A program made the translations under genes and the position numbers. Positions 40,244 to 49,867 of a stretch of DNA of 58,530 bases are shown here, piece by piece. The DNA comes from an uncultured Acidimicrobiales bacterium (lineage in GTDB: Bacteria; Actinomycetota; Acidimicrobiia; Acidimicrobiales; SZUA-35), in the NCBI GenBank assembly GCA_937976305.1, contig CALJSB010000010.1, positions 1-58,530 on the forward strand. The letters run 5' to 3'. Numbering within the stretch: the stretch's first letter is position 1; each line of letters begins with the position of its first letter. The notes under the pieces were generated by a model. It worked only from the letters and a program-made list of their open reading frames with translations, was not told the DNA's origin and did no database searches.

Positions 40244-42403
40244 ATGGACCTCGGGGGAACATGGGCGGCAGCCGTTGTGGATCAAGATCTGATCCGTACG
40301 GGCGCCGACCCCGACCTCGACCACAGCAGCTGGGCCACGGTGCAGGTTCCCGGTCACTGGGGTCAGACGCCGGCTTTTGTCGACACCGACGGGCCGATCC
40401 TCTATCGGCGCTCGTTCACTCACCACACCGCTGAAGCGCCGACTCGCACCTGGCTATGCCTCGACGGTGTGATCGCTCAAAGCGACGTGTGGCTCAACGG
40501 CGGCTACATCGGTACGACGACTGGCTACTTCGTGCCACACCGGTTCGATGTCACCGACGTTCTCTTGAAGGCCCAGGGCAACGAGCACGTCATCTCGATT
40601 GAGGTCAGCGCATCCGAGCAGGGCGACAGCCGAGCCAAGAAGACCTTCACCGGCTCGCTCCAGGCTGGGCCGCTCGCTCCCGCCGGTTGCCCTGGCGGCA
40701 TCTGGCGACCCATTCGGCTTGAAGAAACGGGCCCTGTCGCCATTCAGCACGCCCGCATGCTGTGCACGAGCGCCAACCTGAGCAACGCCACCCTGAAGCA
40801 CCGTGTGGTTCTCGACTCCCACGCGGCGGGTGAGATCGAAGTGATCACCTCCGTCACCGGGCCGCACGGCAAGGCCGTCGCTGGAGGGGTCCAGACCCTC
40901 GAGGCGGCCCAGGGCGAGAATCGCTTCGAGTGGGAAACCCAGATCGACGAGCCCGAACTGTGGTGGCCGGCAACACGCGGTGATCAACCGCTGTACGACG
41001 TGTCGGTCGTGGTGAACGACACAGACAGCAATCGGTCGCACCGACAGGAGTGGCGCACTGGACTCAGGAAGGTCAGCGGAGACGGATTCACCTGGCGAGT
41101 GAACGACGAGCGACTCTTCGCCAAGGGGATCAGCATCGGCCCCCAGAGCAGGTTCCTGGCCTCGTTCAGCCGGCAACAGATAGCCGAAGACCTTGCGTCG
41201 GTCCGAGCTGCCGGCCTCGACCTCATTCGCGTTCACGGCCACATTGCTCCGGTTGCCCTCTATGAGGAAGCCGATCGGCTCGGCCTGCTCGTGTGGCAAG
41301 ACCTGCCTCTGGTCGGCGGCTATGCCATCACGTCGCGACGCACGGCCCGAGCCACGGCCCGAGAAGCCGTCGACCTCCTCGGTCATCACCCATCCGTTGC
41401 CGTGTGGTGCGCCCATGAGGAACCAAACGGTCAACCGCTGCCCGAGCCAGAAACCGCCGACGAAGACGGCCGTGGCGCTGCTCCCCCACTTCCATCCTTT
41501 GGCCGCAGTCTCGGTCGCCATATTTTGCCGAGCTGGAACCGATCGGTGCTGGATCCGATCATTCGCCGCGAGCTCAGATCAGCCGACCCCAGCCGCACCG
41601 TGATCGCCCGCTCCGGCAGCCTGCCAATGCTCACTGACACCTCTGGCTCCGACACGCACCTGTGGCTCGGATGGCACAACGGCACACCCGAAGACCTCAC
41701 CGAAGTTTTGAAATCGTGGCCACGGCTCGGTGGATTCCTCGGCGGTTTCGGCGCCCAATCGGTTGACGAGCGGTGGTGGGACGAGGATGAGCCAACCTGG
41801 CCCCGGGCCCAAGCGGGTGCCTTCGAGCGCTACCTGCCGCGGCGGGCCTACGGCGATGGCATGGCCTGGGCCCTCGCGACGCGGGCCTACCAAGCCGACC
41901 TGATCCGCCGCCACATCGAAACGCTGAGGCGGCTCAAATACCGACCAACCGGCGGCTTCTGCCTGGTGGCGCTTGCCGACGCCGAACCCGAAGGAGGCTT
42001 CGGTGTTCTCGGATTCGACCGCACGCCAAAGCTGGCCTTCTCGGCCTTGACCGATGCGTGCCGACCGGTCGTGGTTGTCACTGACGTGCCACCTCACATC
42101 ACCTCGGCTGGCGAACAGCTGAGTTTTGATGTGCACACCGTGAGCGACCTGCCCACCGAACTCGAAGACGTCACCGTCACTGCGATCGCCCGCTGCGATA
42201 CATGGGAGAAGAGCCAATCCTGGCGTGGCAACCTACCCGCCGACACCTGCCAGCTCGCCGGCACACTCAGCTTCGAGGTGCCGCCGCTCAATGGGCTGCT
42301 CACCATCGACCTCGAGCTCAGAGCAGCCGAGTGGTCGGCAACAAATCGGTATCAAACTGTCGTGATCCCGCCGGCGGAAACCCTGAAACGAACCGGTGTG
42401 TAA
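40244..42403 (+). CDS. GH2 (beta-mannosidase-like) family protein, nucleophile replaced by Gly
   Basis: 719 residues in the GH2 layout: sugar-binding jelly roll (about 1-165; VQVPGHWG, VWLNGGYIGTTTGYFVPHRF, PAGCPGGIWRPIRLE), Ig-like domain (about 165-275), TIM barrel (about 285-600) and a C-terminal beta domain. The acid/base Glu393 is kept (HHPSVAVWCAHEEPNG), although the preceding Asn is Glu392. The nucleophile site, S-E-F-G in mannosidases, reads G-G-F-G (Gly501, before AQS). Retaining hydrolysis is therefore unlikely unless another residue substitutes. There is no signal peptide, so it is cytosolic. Confidence 0.82.
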   Translation: MDLGGTWAAAVVDQDLIRTGADPDLDHSSWATVQVPGHWGQTPAFVDTDGPILYRRSFTHHTAEAPTRTWLCLDGVIAQSDVWLNGGYIGTTTGYFVPHRFDVTDVLLKAQGNEHVISIEVSASEQGDSRAKKTFTGSLQAGPLAPAGCPGGIWRPIRLEETGPVAIQHARMLCTSANLSNATLKHRVVLDSHAAGEIEVITSVTGPHGKAVAGGVQTLEAAQGENRFEWETQIDEPELWWPATRGDQPLYDVSVVVNDTDSNRSHRQEWRTGLRKVSGDGFTWRVNDERLFAKGISIGPQSRFLASFSRQQIAEDLASVRAAGLDLIRVHGHIAPVALYEEADRLGLLVWQDLPLVGGYAITSRRTARATAREAVDLLGHHPSVAVWCAHEEPNGQPLPEPETADEDGRGAAPPLPSFGRSLGRHILPSWNRSVLDPIIRRELRSADPSRTVIARSGSLPMLTDTSGSDTHLWLGWHNGTPEDLTEVLKSWPRLGGFLGGFGAQSVDERWWDEDEPTWPRAQAGAFERYLPRRAYGDGMAWALATRAYQADLIRRHIETLRRLKYRPTGGFCLVALADAEPEGGFGVLGFDRTPKLAFSALTDACRPVVVVTDVPPHITSAGEQLSFDVHTVSDLPTELEDVTVTAIARCDTWEKSQSWRGNLPADTCQLAGTLSFEVPPLNGLLTIDLELRAAEWSATNRYQTVVIPPAETLKRTGV

Positions 42404-42488
42404 AAACGCCGTAACACTTAGGTGAAAAAGGTCGGTTCCGACTACCGTCGTCATCGCCCGGATACGCACCGAAGCTGAGGAGGCTTGC

Positions 42489-43289
42489 GTGGCCGCACCA
42501 ACGGTTCAGAGGTCAGCTGCGAACCCCATTCGCAAGAAGCGGAAAGAACTGCCGTTTCCGCTCAACCTCTACCAAACCGCAGTAGGGAAAAAGTGGGTCA
42601 TGGCCGTCACCGGCCTCATCATCTTGGGGTTCGTGCTGTTCCACATGCTCGGCAACCTCAAGCTGTATCTCGGTGCGGTCGAACACAACGGCGAAGCCGT
42701 GTGGGACATCGACCTCTACGGCGAGTTCCTCCGAGAGCTCCTCGTGCCGCTCTTCCCCCGCACCTACTTGTTGTGGCTGCTGCGGTTCGGGCTCATCGGC
42801 GCCTTCGGTCTTCACATCCACTCGGCCTACACGCTCACTCGCATGAACCAGGCGTCTGGCAGCCGCTACCAATCAAAGCAGGACTGGCTCGCCGCCAACT
42901 TCGCCTCACGCACCATGCGTGTCACCGGCATCATCGTGGCCCTCTACCTCGTGTTCCACCTCGCCGATCTCACCTGGGGCTGGAGCTTCATCAGCCCCGA
43001 ATGGGAACGAGGCGAGGTCTACAACAACCTCGGGCACAGCCTCTCACGTTGGTGGGTTGGCCTGATCTACATCGTGGCCAACATCGCCCTTTCCGTGCAC
43101 ATCTTCCACGGAGCCTGGAGCATGTTCCAGAGCCTCGGGCTGAACAATCCCCGGTGGAACAGCGCCCGCCGATTGGTCGCCGGTGGTCTCGCCGGTGCCA
43201 TCCTTATCGGGAACCTCAGTTTCCCGATCGCCATCTTGTCCGGAATGATCGAACCGGGTGACCCCGAGGTAAGCATCAGCGAGGGCTGA
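42489..43289 (+). CDS. sdhC: Succinate dehydrogenase cytochrome b subunit
   Basis: The membrane anchor of complex II, carrying electrons from the Fe-S subunit to quinone. 266 residues with five hydrophobic helices and histidines placed for two haems ([55 protein letters not shown]). That makes it the single-subunit, two-haem (B. subtilis-like) type, which explains the lack of sdhD. GTG 42489 is preceded by GAGGAGG with 5 nt spacing, a strong ribosome binding site. First gene of sdhCAB. The 85 nt upstream show no clear promoter. Confidence 0.94.
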   Translation: MAAPTVQRSAANPIRKKRKELPFPLNLYQTAVGKKWVMAVTGLIILGFVLFHMLGNLKLYLGAVEHNGEAVWDIDLYGEFLRELLVPLFPRTYLLWLLRFGLIGAFGLHIHSAYTLTRMNQASGSRYQSKQDWLAANFASRTMRVTGIIVALYLVFHLADLTWGWSFISPEWERGEVYNNLGHSLSRWWVGLIYIVANIALSVHIFHGAWSMFQSLGLNNPRWNSARRLVAGGLAGAILIGNLSFPIAILSGMIEPGDPEVSISEG

Positions 43290-43309
43290 TCACAACAGGA
43301 GAGAACGCC

Positions 43310-45226
43310 ATGGTTCTGGATTCCAAGGTTCCTGAGGGACCACTCGCCGACAAGTGGGACAACCACAAGTTCGACGTCAAGTTGGTCAACCCGGCCAACA
43401 AGCGAAAGTTCAAGGTGCTCGTCGTGGGCACCGGGCTTGCTGGCGCTTCTGCGGCCGCGACCCTTGGCGAACTCGGCTATGAGGTCGAGGCGTTCACGTT
43501 CCACGACTCGCCCCGCCGGGCCCACTCGATTGCGGCTCAGGGCGGCATCAACGGCGCCAAGAACTACCGCAACGACGGCGACAGCGTCTACCGCCTCTTC
43601 TACGACACCATCAAGGGTGGCGACTATCGAGGCCGTGAGGCCAACACCTACCGGCTGGCGCAGGTCTCGGTCGACATCATCGACCAGATGGCCGCCCAGG
43701 GCGTCCCCTTCGCCCGTGAGTATGGCGGCCTGCTCGCCAACCGCTCATTCGGTGGCGCCCAGGTGAGCCGCACCTTCTACGCCCGCGGCCAAACCGGCCA
43801 GCAGCTCCTCCTCGGTGCCTACCAGCAGATGATGGGCCAGGTGAACGCAGGCAAGGTGAAGCTGCACACCCGCATGGAAATGCTCGACTTGGTGACGAAG
43901 GACGGCGAGGCGGTCGGCATCGTGTGCCGCAACCTGCTCACCGGCGAGATCACCTCGCACTCCGGCCACGCTGTTGTGCTGGCCACCGGTGGCTACGGCA
44001 ACGTCTACTACCTCAGCACCAACGCCATGGCCTGCAACGTCACGGCGGCGTGGCGAGCGCACCGCAAGGGAGCCCACTTCGCCAACCCGTGCTACACGCA
44101 GATTCACCCCACCTGCATTCCTGCTGCCGATGAGTTTCAGTCGAAGCTCACGCTCATGTCTGAGTCGCTTCGAAACGACGGTCGTATCTGGGTGCCTCGT
44201 GATCCAGACGAGCGCCGTGCCGCTGCCGACATTCCCGAAGCCGACCGCTACTACTACCTCGAAGAGAAGTACCCGGCGTTTGGCAACTTGGTGCCGCGCG
44301 ACGTTGCGTCCCGAAACGCCAAGACCGTCGTCGACCAAGGTCTGGGTGTCGGCCCACTCAAGAACGGTGTGTATCTCGACTTCGCCGCCGCCATCGAGCG
44401 CGACGGCCTCGACAAGGTGTGGGAGCGCTACTCCAACTTGATGGAGATGTACGAGCGCATCACCGGTGAAGATCCGCGTGAAACACCGATGCGTATCTAT
44501 CCCGCCATTCACTACACGATGGGTGGGCTGTGGGTCGACTACAACCTCATGACCTCCATCCCCAGCCTGTACGCCTGCGGCGAAGCCAACTTCTCCGACC
44601 ACGGCGCTAACCGTCTCGGTGCCTCGGCCCTGATGCAGGGCTTGGCCGATGGCTACTTCGTGCTGCCGTACACCATCGGTGATTCGCTTGCCGGCAAGCT
44701 TGGTACCGATCCGGTCTCGACCGACGATCCGGTCTTCCAACAGGCCGAGCAAGACGTGCGTGACCGCACACAGACCTTCATGTCGATCAACGGCACCCGC
44801 TCCCCCGACTACTTCCATCGCGAGCTCGGCAAGCTCGTCTGGAATTACATCGGCATGGAGCGCGACAAGAACGGCCTCGAAAAAGCCATCTCCGAGATCC
44901 GGGCCCTGCGCGAAGAGTTCTGGAAAGACCTTCGAGTGCTCGGCAACGCGGACACCCTCAACAGTTCCCTCGAAAAGGCCGGCCGTGTCGCCGACTTCTT
45001 CGAACTCGCCGAGCTCATGGCCCGTGACGCGCTCGACCGTGAAGAGTCGTGCGGTGGTCACTTCCGTTCTGAGTCACAGACCGAGGGCGGCGAAGCACTG
45101 CGCAACGACGACGACTTCGCTCACGTGTCGGCCTGGGCGTGGAACGACGAAAACACCCCACAGACCAAGCACGCCGAAGAGCTGATCTTCGAAAACGTCG
45201 AACTGACCCAGCGGTCCTACAAGTAA
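43310..45226 (+). CDS. sdhA: Succinate dehydrogenase flavoprotein subunit
   Basis: Oxidises succinate to fumarate with covalent FAD. 638 residues: FAD-binding [20 protein letters not shown], the flavin-linking His in [18 protein letters not shown], catalytic [13 protein letters not shown] with the substrate Arg region, [20 protein letters not shown] and a helical C-terminal domain. AGGAGAG lies just upstream of ATG 43310. It follows sdhC by 20 nt and precedes sdhB by 20 nt, so the three form one operon. Confidence 0.97.
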   Translation: MVLDSKVPEGPLADKWDNHKFDVKLVNPANKRKFKVLVVGTGLAGASAAATLGELGYEVEAFTFHDSPRRAHSIAAQGGINGAKNYRNDGDSVYRLFYDTIKGGDYRGREANTYRLAQVSVDIIDQMAAQGVPFAREYGGLLANRSFGGAQVSRTFYARGQTGQQLLLGAYQQMMGQVNAGKVKLHTRMEMLDLVTKDGEAVGIVCRNLLTGEITSHSGHAVVLATGGYGNVYYLSTNAMACNVTAAWRAHRKGAHFANPCYTQIHPTCIPAADEFQSKLTLMSESLRNDGRIWVPRDPDERRAAADIPEADRYYYLEEKYPAFGNLVPRDVASRNAKTVVDQGLGVGPLKNGVYLDFAAAIERDGLDKVWERYSNLMEMYERITGEDPRETPMRIYPAIHYTMGGLWVDYNLMTSIPSLYACGEANFSDHGANRLGASALMQGLADGYFVLPYTIGDSLAGKLGTDPVSTDDPVFQQAEQDVRDRTQTFMSINGTRSPDYFHRELGKLVWNYIGMERDKNGLEKAISEIRALREEFWKDLRVLGNADTLNSSLEKAGRVADFFELAELMARDALDREESCGGHFRSESQTEGGEALRNDDDFAHVSAWAWNDENTPQTKHAEELIFENVELTQRSYK

Positions 45227-45246
45227 CGGGCCGGGAGAATCACCAC

Positions 45247-46023
45247 ATGTCAGCAAACACACTCAACCTCACCCTCCAGATCTGGCGCCAAGAAGGGCCA
45301 AATGCTGCAGGGCGCTTCGAGACGCACGAGGCTCGCAACATCCCAGATGATGCGTCGTTCCTCGAGATGCTCGATGTCGTCAACGAGGGCTTGATCCAAG
45401 AGGGCAAGGTGCCAATCGAGTTTCCTCACGACTGCCGTGAGGGCATCTGTGGCACCTGTGGTGTGATGATCAACGGTCGTGCGCACGGCCAAGAGCGGGG
45501 CACCGCGACGTGCCAGCTCCACATGCGCAAGTTCTCCGATGGCGACACCATCGCCATCGAACCGTGGCGTGCTGCGGCGTTCCCCGTCGTGAAAGACCTC
45601 GTCGTCGATCGCTCACCACTTGATGCCGTGATCGAAGCCGGTGGTTTCATCACTGCCCCAACGGGCACCGCGGCCGACGCCAACGAGACACCCATTCCGA
45701 AAGAAGCCGCCGACTCGGCCATGGACGCTGCGGCGTGCATCGGCTGTGGGGCATGCGTGGCTGCGTGCCCCAACTCGGCAGGCCAGCTGTTCACCTCGGC
45801 CAAACTGTGGCACCTCAACTCGCTACCGCAGGGTCAGCCCGAGCGGTTCAAGCGCACCGAGGCGATGGTCGAAACCATGGAACAGTTCTTCGGCAGCTGC
45901 ACCAATCACGGCGAGTGCTCAGAGGCCTGCCCGAAAGAGATCAGCCTCGACTTCATCGCCTACATGAACCGCGACTACATCAAGTCAAAGCGGGTCAACC
46001 GCAAACTCGCCGGGCAGCGCTGA
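45247..46023 (+). CDS. sdhB: Succinate dehydrogenase iron-sulfur subunit
   Basis: Passes electrons from FAD to the quinone site. 258 residues: the N-terminal 2Fe-2S ferredoxin domain has CREGICGTCGVMINGRAHG. The C-terminal ferredoxin domain has CIGCGACVAACPN for the 4Fe-4S cluster and CTNHGECSEACPKEI for the 3Fe-4S cluster. A ~20-residue insert rich in Pro, Thr and Ala lies between them (GGFITAPTGTAADANETPIP). ATG 45247 follows GGGAGAA. The open frame reaches 36 codons upstream into sdhA, but the chosen start matches the family's N-terminus. Confidence 0.97.
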   Translation: MSANTLNLTLQIWRQEGPNAAGRFETHEARNIPDDASFLEMLDVVNEGLIQEGKVPIEFPHDCREGICGTCGVMINGRAHGQERGTATCQLHMRKFSDGDTIAIEPWRAAAFPVVKDLVVDRSPLDAVIEAGGFITAPTGTAADANETPIPKEAADSAMDAAACIGCGACVAACPNSAGQLFTSAKLWHLNSLPQGQPERFKRTEAMVETMEQFFGSCTNHGECSEACPKEISLDFIAYMNRDYIKSKRVNRKLAGQR

Positions 46024-46027
46024 TTGC

Positions 46028-46108
46028 TGCCCTCCGGGCGGGCCGTTAGCCACGGAGGCCTACCACATTGGGTCTGCTTCGCAGACCGCTACTCGCGATC
46101 GGCTGTCA
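46028..46108. repeat. 81-bp direct repeat, copy 1
   Basis: Starts TGCCCTCCGGGCGGGCCGTT and ends CGATCGGCTGTCA. It matches copy 2 at 79 of 81 positions, with a 107-bp period. The unit contains a GCCC/GGGC hairpin and the 7-bp GGTCTGC/GCAGACC hairpin. Confidence 0.85.
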
Positions 46109-46134
46109 GCCCTCTAGCTTCGCTCGCTTATTGA

Positions 46135-46215
46135 TGCCCTTCGGGCGGGCCGTTAGCCACGGAGGCCTATCACATTGGGTCTGCTTCGCAGACCGCTACT
46201 CGCGATCGGCTGTCA
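46135..46215. repeat. 81-bp direct repeat, copy 2
   Basis: Starts TGCCCTTCGGGCGGGCCGTT. It differs from copy 1 by C to T near the start and C to T in CCTATCAC. It is followed by a CGAGCTTCGCTCG hairpin; copy 1 is followed by a decayed version of the same. Confidence 0.85.
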
Positions 46216-46440
46216 CTGATCGAGCTTCGCTCGTCCCTCGCTCCGCGTCGCCAGACGTCAACGCTGGTCGAGAGAAGAGCACGGGGTGGGCCAGACGCCG
46301 CGACTTCTGAGCGAAGCGAATAGGAGCAAGCTGGGCCGCCCCTTGATCTGAACGGACAAGCAACCGGCGCCTCGCCCTCTGCGGGCGGGCAGTCAAGGCG
46401 GGCCACTTTTGGCCGATGGAGCATATGAGCTGTCTGGGAG

Positions 46441-46446
46441 TACCTT
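46441..46446 (+). promoter_or_regulatory. Leaderless -10 element for the DUF368 gene
   Basis: TACCTT lies exactly 6 nt before the GTG at 46453; no ribosome binding site. Confidence 0.55.
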
Positions 46447-46452
46447 GTCGCC

Positions 46453-47349
46453 GTGATTCAACGTGTTGGGATGCAAGCACTTCGCGGGTTCTGCATGGGC
46501 GCGGCCGACATTGTTCCGGGCGTGTCTGGCGGAACCGTCGCCCTCATCTTCGGCATCTACAAGGGCCTCATCGCCAACGTGCGGGGCGGAGCCCACGCCC
46601 TCAAGAAGCTGCTGACGGGCGACTTCAGCGGTGGCATTCAAGCCATCAAAGACATCGATTGGTTCTTCATCATTCCTCTCGGTGTCGGTGTGCTCACAGC
46701 GTTCGCACTGCTGCGCCACCCGATGGAAGATCTCCTTCACGACTACCCCGAAGAAGTGGCCGCCGTCTTCTGCGGCTTGGTCGCTGCTAGCTGCGTCATC
46801 GTCTGGAAGAACATCACCACACGCGACGGCACTCGATTCGCAGCCATCGCCATCGTCGCTGCCGCCGCCTTCTTCCTCCTTGGGTTCCAGGCTGGCGCCA
46901 TCGTCGAGCCGGCCCTGCCGTTCTTCTTCGCCACTGGGGCGATCGCCATTTGCGCCATGATCCTTCCCGGCATTTCGGGCTCGTTCATCATGCTGATGAT
47001 GGGCATGTATGCTGCCGTGCTCGGTGGCGAGATCTCCGAGCTGGCCGTCTTCGGCGTGGGCGCCATCGCCGGCCTCGCCTTGTTCTCATCGTTCCTCAAC
47101 TGGCTGCTCGAGCACCACGAACAAACCGTGCTCGCCTCGTTGCTCGGGCTCATGATCGGCTCGATCCGCGTCCTTTGGCCGTGGCCCAACGGCGTGGGCG
47201 TCGTGAGTGAGGAAGCTGAAGAGGTCGTGAGCGGCACGGCGCTCGAGTTCCCCGCCATCAGCGACCTGGGCATCGGGTTGCTCCTCGCCGCCATCGCCGC
47301 TGCGGCAACACTGGTTCTCGTGCGGTTCGCCGAAGACACCTCTCACTGA
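46453..47349 (+). CDS. DUF368 family polyprenyl-phosphate translocase (PopT-like)
   Basis: 298 residues with about eight hydrophobic helices. The family signature GAADIVPGVSGGTVALIFGI stands at the N-terminus, and its inverted echo, ILPGISGSFIMLMMGMY, in the middle; both are re-entrant-loop motifs. Members of DUF368 have been shown in other bacteria to recycle undecaprenyl phosphate across the membrane for cell-wall synthesis, the likely job here. Start GTG 46453, chosen because TACCTT stands 6 nt before. It is a single-gene unit, converging on the next gene 13 nt away. Confidence 0.9.
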   Translation: MIQRVGMQALRGFCMGAADIVPGVSGGTVALIFGIYKGLIANVRGGAHALKKLLTGDFSGGIQAIKDIDWFFIIPLGVGVLTAFALLRHPMEDLLHDYPEEVAAVFCGLVAASCVIVWKNITTRDGTRFAAIAIVAAAAFFLLGFQAGAIVEPALPFFFATGAIAICAMILPGISGSFIMLMMGMYAAVLGGEISELAVFGVGAIAGLALFSSFLNWLLEHHEQTVLASLLGLMIGSIRVLWPWPNGVGVVSEEAEEVVSGTALEFPAISDLGIGLLLAAIAAAATLVLVRFAEDTSH

Positions 47350-47362
47350 CCGAACTGGGGCG

Positions 47363-48064
47363 TCAGCCTTCCCCGGCCTCTCGGAGGACCGACAGGCCGA
47401 CTTCGGTCAACCCCAGATGCTCGGTCGGATTCGTCAGCCACATGTCCCCCGTGAGCTCGACGTCAACCGGTCCGATCGATGCGTCACCGAGGAAGGGCTC
47501 ATCCTGGCCCCACCAGTGCCAGCGGCGAGCCCTGCCGTCGATCTCTGTTTCGCCATCCGCCGACAACGTCAGACCGTGCCCGGTGCCCGCCTGGACGTAA
47601 CACGTGTCGGCCAGCCAGGTGGCGGGCCCGGAGGCTTCGAACTCGAGCTCCCAGCCCAGTGGCACGCGGTGGCCGATGCCGGTGTCGATGAGGTCACGAG
47701 GCTCATCGAGGGCGAGCGCGAAAGCCTCAAGCCCATAACTCCAGTGGACCAGCGGTGTCTCACACACCATCTCGCACCAGATGCCGGTGCCCCGCACTTC
47801 CCATGTGTTGGCTGGCTTAGGTGGTGGGAGTTCGACGTCGACCACTCCGATCGGCCGAGCACCTCGTTCGAGCACGGCGATGCGCACACGGGAGCTCGCA
47901 GATGCCGGGTAACGCCGCATCTCGACCACGATGGCTCGATCCACATCGTTGGCGACGAGTTCGAGCCGATGCCCTTCTGACCAGGCAGCTGCACTCGCAT
48001 CAGCAGCAGCGGCATCTGTAGGCGGGGCCTGCTGCCAACGCTCGTGTTCCGGCGTGATCTCCAT
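47363..48064 (-). CDS. Hypothetical protein, unknown beta-rich fold
   Basis: About 233 residues, no signal peptide or membrane helix. A Trp-rich, strand-rich region (TGIWCEMVCETPLVHWSYGL, RRWHWWGQDEPFLG) is followed by LTGDMWLTNPTEHLGLTEVG. Conserved-looking Trp and His patches suggest a ligand-binding barrel, possibly DUF3237- or hydroxysteroid-like, but I do not recognise it. ATG 48064 is preferred to a TTG at 48118. TACCGT lies 8 nt upstream. Divergent from the dynamin operon by 89 nt. Confidence 0.6.
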   Translation of the reverse strand: MEITPEHERWQQAPPTDAAAADASAAAWSEGHRLELVANDVDRAIVVEMRRYPASASSRVRIAVLERGARPIGVVDVELPPPKPANTWEVRGTGIWCEMVCETPLVHWSYGLEAFALALDEPRDLIDTGIGHRVPLGWELEFEASGPATWLADTCYVQAGTGHGLTLSADGETEIDGRARRWHWWGQDEPFLGDASIGPVDVELTGDMWLTNPTEHLGLTEVGLSVLREAGEG

Positions 48065-48140
48065 CAAAACCGACGGTAGCCCTCGATCGACGACGAGGGG
48101 TCGGGGCGAGCGGGTCAACCTCGGCTGCGAGGCCAGCTCC

Positions 48141-48146
48141 TACCCT
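48141..48146 (+). promoter_or_regulatory. Leaderless-type -10 for the dynamin operon
   Basis: TACCCT ends 7 nt before the ATG at 48154; no ribosome binding site. Confidence 0.48.
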
Positions 48147-48153
48147 GGTCCGA

Positions 48154-49854
48154 ATGTCCGAGCTGGACCACACGGTGGCGACCCTCAAAGGGCTCGGCGA
48201 AGCCCTCAACAAGGCGACGTTGTCGCTCGATCTCTCAGGGATCGGTCAAGCGCGGGGCCAACGAGTCGAACTCCGCGATCAAATCAACGACTACCTCATC
48301 CCGCGGATGCAGCGCCTCGATGCGCCGTTGCTGGCCGTCATTGGCGGATCGACGGGTTCGGGCAAGTCGACCATCACCAACTCACTGGCTCGGGCTGACG
48401 TCTCTCCGTCTGGTGTGTTGCGGCCAACCACCCGAGCACCGGTGCTCATCTGTCACCCTGACGATGAGCCGTGGTTTCTCGCAGCCGATGTGTTGCCCGA
48501 GCTGGCTCGAGTCACCGGCGAACGAGGCGACGCCACCGGACAGACGCTTCGGATTCGGCCCGTGCCCACGCTGCGGCCCGGCTTGGCCATGATCGACGCT
48601 CCAGACATCGACTCGATCGAGGAGGCCAACCGAGATCTGGCAACCCAACTCTTGGCCGCCGCCGACCTCTGGTTGTTCGTGACCACCGCCGTTCGCTACG
48701 CCGACGCGGTGCCCTGGGACTTCCTTCGCCGAGCAACCGAGCGCGGCACCGAGATCGCCGTGATCATCAACCGAGTGCCTCCGGGCGCAACGGGCGAGAT
48801 CGTGCCTCACCTGCAAGGCATGCTCACCGAGGGCGGCCTCGACGGCGTCACCATCTACCCGATTGAGCAGACGCAGCTGAACGACGATGCCCAGCTGGCC
48901 GAGCCGTCAATCCAGCCGCTTCGAGCCATGCTCGACGAACTGGCGAGCGATGCAGAACGCCGAGCTGCGATCGTCCGAAAGACCCTCGAAGGCGCCCTTG
49001 CCAGCGTGCCCGACCGGGCCAACGGCGTGCTGATGGCCAGCCGGCAACAAGACGAGGCGTCTGACGCGCTACGGGTCTCAATGGAAGAGGTCTACCGGCA
49101 GGCGCAGAGCAACATCGAGCGAGACATCGTCGAAGGGGCGTTGCTCCGTTCTGAGGTGCTCGATCGTTGGCAGGAGCTCATCGGCACCGCCGAACTCATG
49201 CGAGCGGTGCAGAGCCGCATCAGCCAGGTCCGCGACCGTCTCACCGGCTTCATCAAGGGTCGCACGGCGGCAACCACTGAAGTGCAAGGCGAGATCACCT
49301 CCACGCTCGAACAGATTCTCCTCGACCATGCCGATCGGGCCGCCCTCGACGTTGTCGAGCGCTGGAGAGAACTCCCGGGTGGAACACAGGTGTTGGACGA
49401 GGACCGTTCACTCGAATCGGCGTCGCCCGAGCTCAAGGCCAGCCTCTCGTCTGAGATCAGAAACTGGCAAGACGATGTTCTCGACCTGGTGCGGGAGCGA
49501 GGCGCAGGCAAACGAACCACTGCTCGAGTGCTTGCACTCGGCGTCAACGGCATCGGTGTTGCCCTCATGATCGTGCTGTTCGCTCAGACGGGCGGCATGA
49601 CCGGCGGCGAGGTTGCCGTCGCATCGGGCACCGCCGCCCTCTCGCAGACACTCTTGAACGCCATCTTCGGCGAACAGGCGGTGCGAGACCTTGCGACCGA
49701 GGCCCGCCAGCAACTGCTCCACCGAGTCGGCACAGCGTTCGATCTCGATGCGAACCGCTTCCGCAGCCGCCTGTGGGGAACCGTGTCTGACCCGGGCACC
49801 ACCGACGAACTCCACAGCGCCATTGCGGCCTATACCGCAACAAGAAACGGCTGA
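48154..49854 (+). CDS. Dynamin-like GTPase, first of tandem pair
   Basis: 566 residues. The G1 loop is GGSTGSGKS (64-72), switch region TTRAP, G3 is IDAPDID, and the G4 position reads I-I-N-R-V rather than N-K-x-D. A long helical stalk follows (about 270-450; VRKTLEGALASVPDRANGV, TLEQILLDHADRAALDVVER). A hydrophobic segment near 460-510 (VNGIGVALMIVLFAQTGG) could insert into membrane. This matches bacterial dynamin-like proteins, which remodel membranes, often as paired heterotypic GTPases such as DynA/DynB of Streptomyces sporulation septa. First of a four-gene plus-strand run. Confidence 0.82.
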   Translation: MSELDHTVATLKGLGEALNKATLSLDLSGIGQARGQRVELRDQINDYLIPRMQRLDAPLLAVIGGSTGSGKSTITNSLARADVSPSGVLRPTTRAPVLICHPDDEPWFLAADVLPELARVTGERGDATGQTLRIRPVPTLRPGLAMIDAPDIDSIEEANRDLATQLLAAADLWLFVTTAVRYADAVPWDFLRRATERGTEIAVIINRVPPGATGEIVPHLQGMLTEGGLDGVTIYPIEQTQLNDDAQLAEPSIQPLRAMLDELASDAERRAAIVRKTLEGALASVPDRANGVLMASRQQDEASDALRVSMEEVYRQAQSNIERDIVEGALLRSEVLDRWQELIGTAELMRAVQSRISQVRDRLTGFIKGRTAATTEVQGEITSTLEQILLDHADRAALDVVERWRELPGGTQVLDEDRSLESASPELKASLSSEIRNWQDDVLDLVRERGAGKRTTARVLALGVNGIGVALMIVLFAQTGGMTGGEVAVASGTAALSQTLLNAIFGEQAVRDLATEARQQLLHRVGTAFDLDANRFRSRLWGTVSDPGTTDELHSAIAAYTATRNG

Positions 49855-49867
49855 TGGGGCTACTGCC

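Larger units (their letters stand above)
46024..46452. other. 429-bp gene-free region after sdhB
   Basis: The only long gap in the window. It holds the 81-bp direct repeats (listed separately) and several short hairpins with C-TTC-G tips: GGTCTGC-TTC-GCAGACC at 46071-46087 and 46178-46194, and CGAGC-TTC-GCTCG at 46221-46233. No tRNA, transposase or plausible gene is seen. Open frames here have unlikely composition. It probably includes the sdh terminator. Confidence 0.7.

Noticed and set aside
46068..46310. Small open frame across the 81-bp repeats
   Set aside because: It crosses both repeat copies, has no ribosome binding site or -10, and its composition follows the hairpins.
46024..46452. 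Insertion sequence remnant
   Set aside because: No transposase fragment, terminal inverted repeats or target duplication could be seen.
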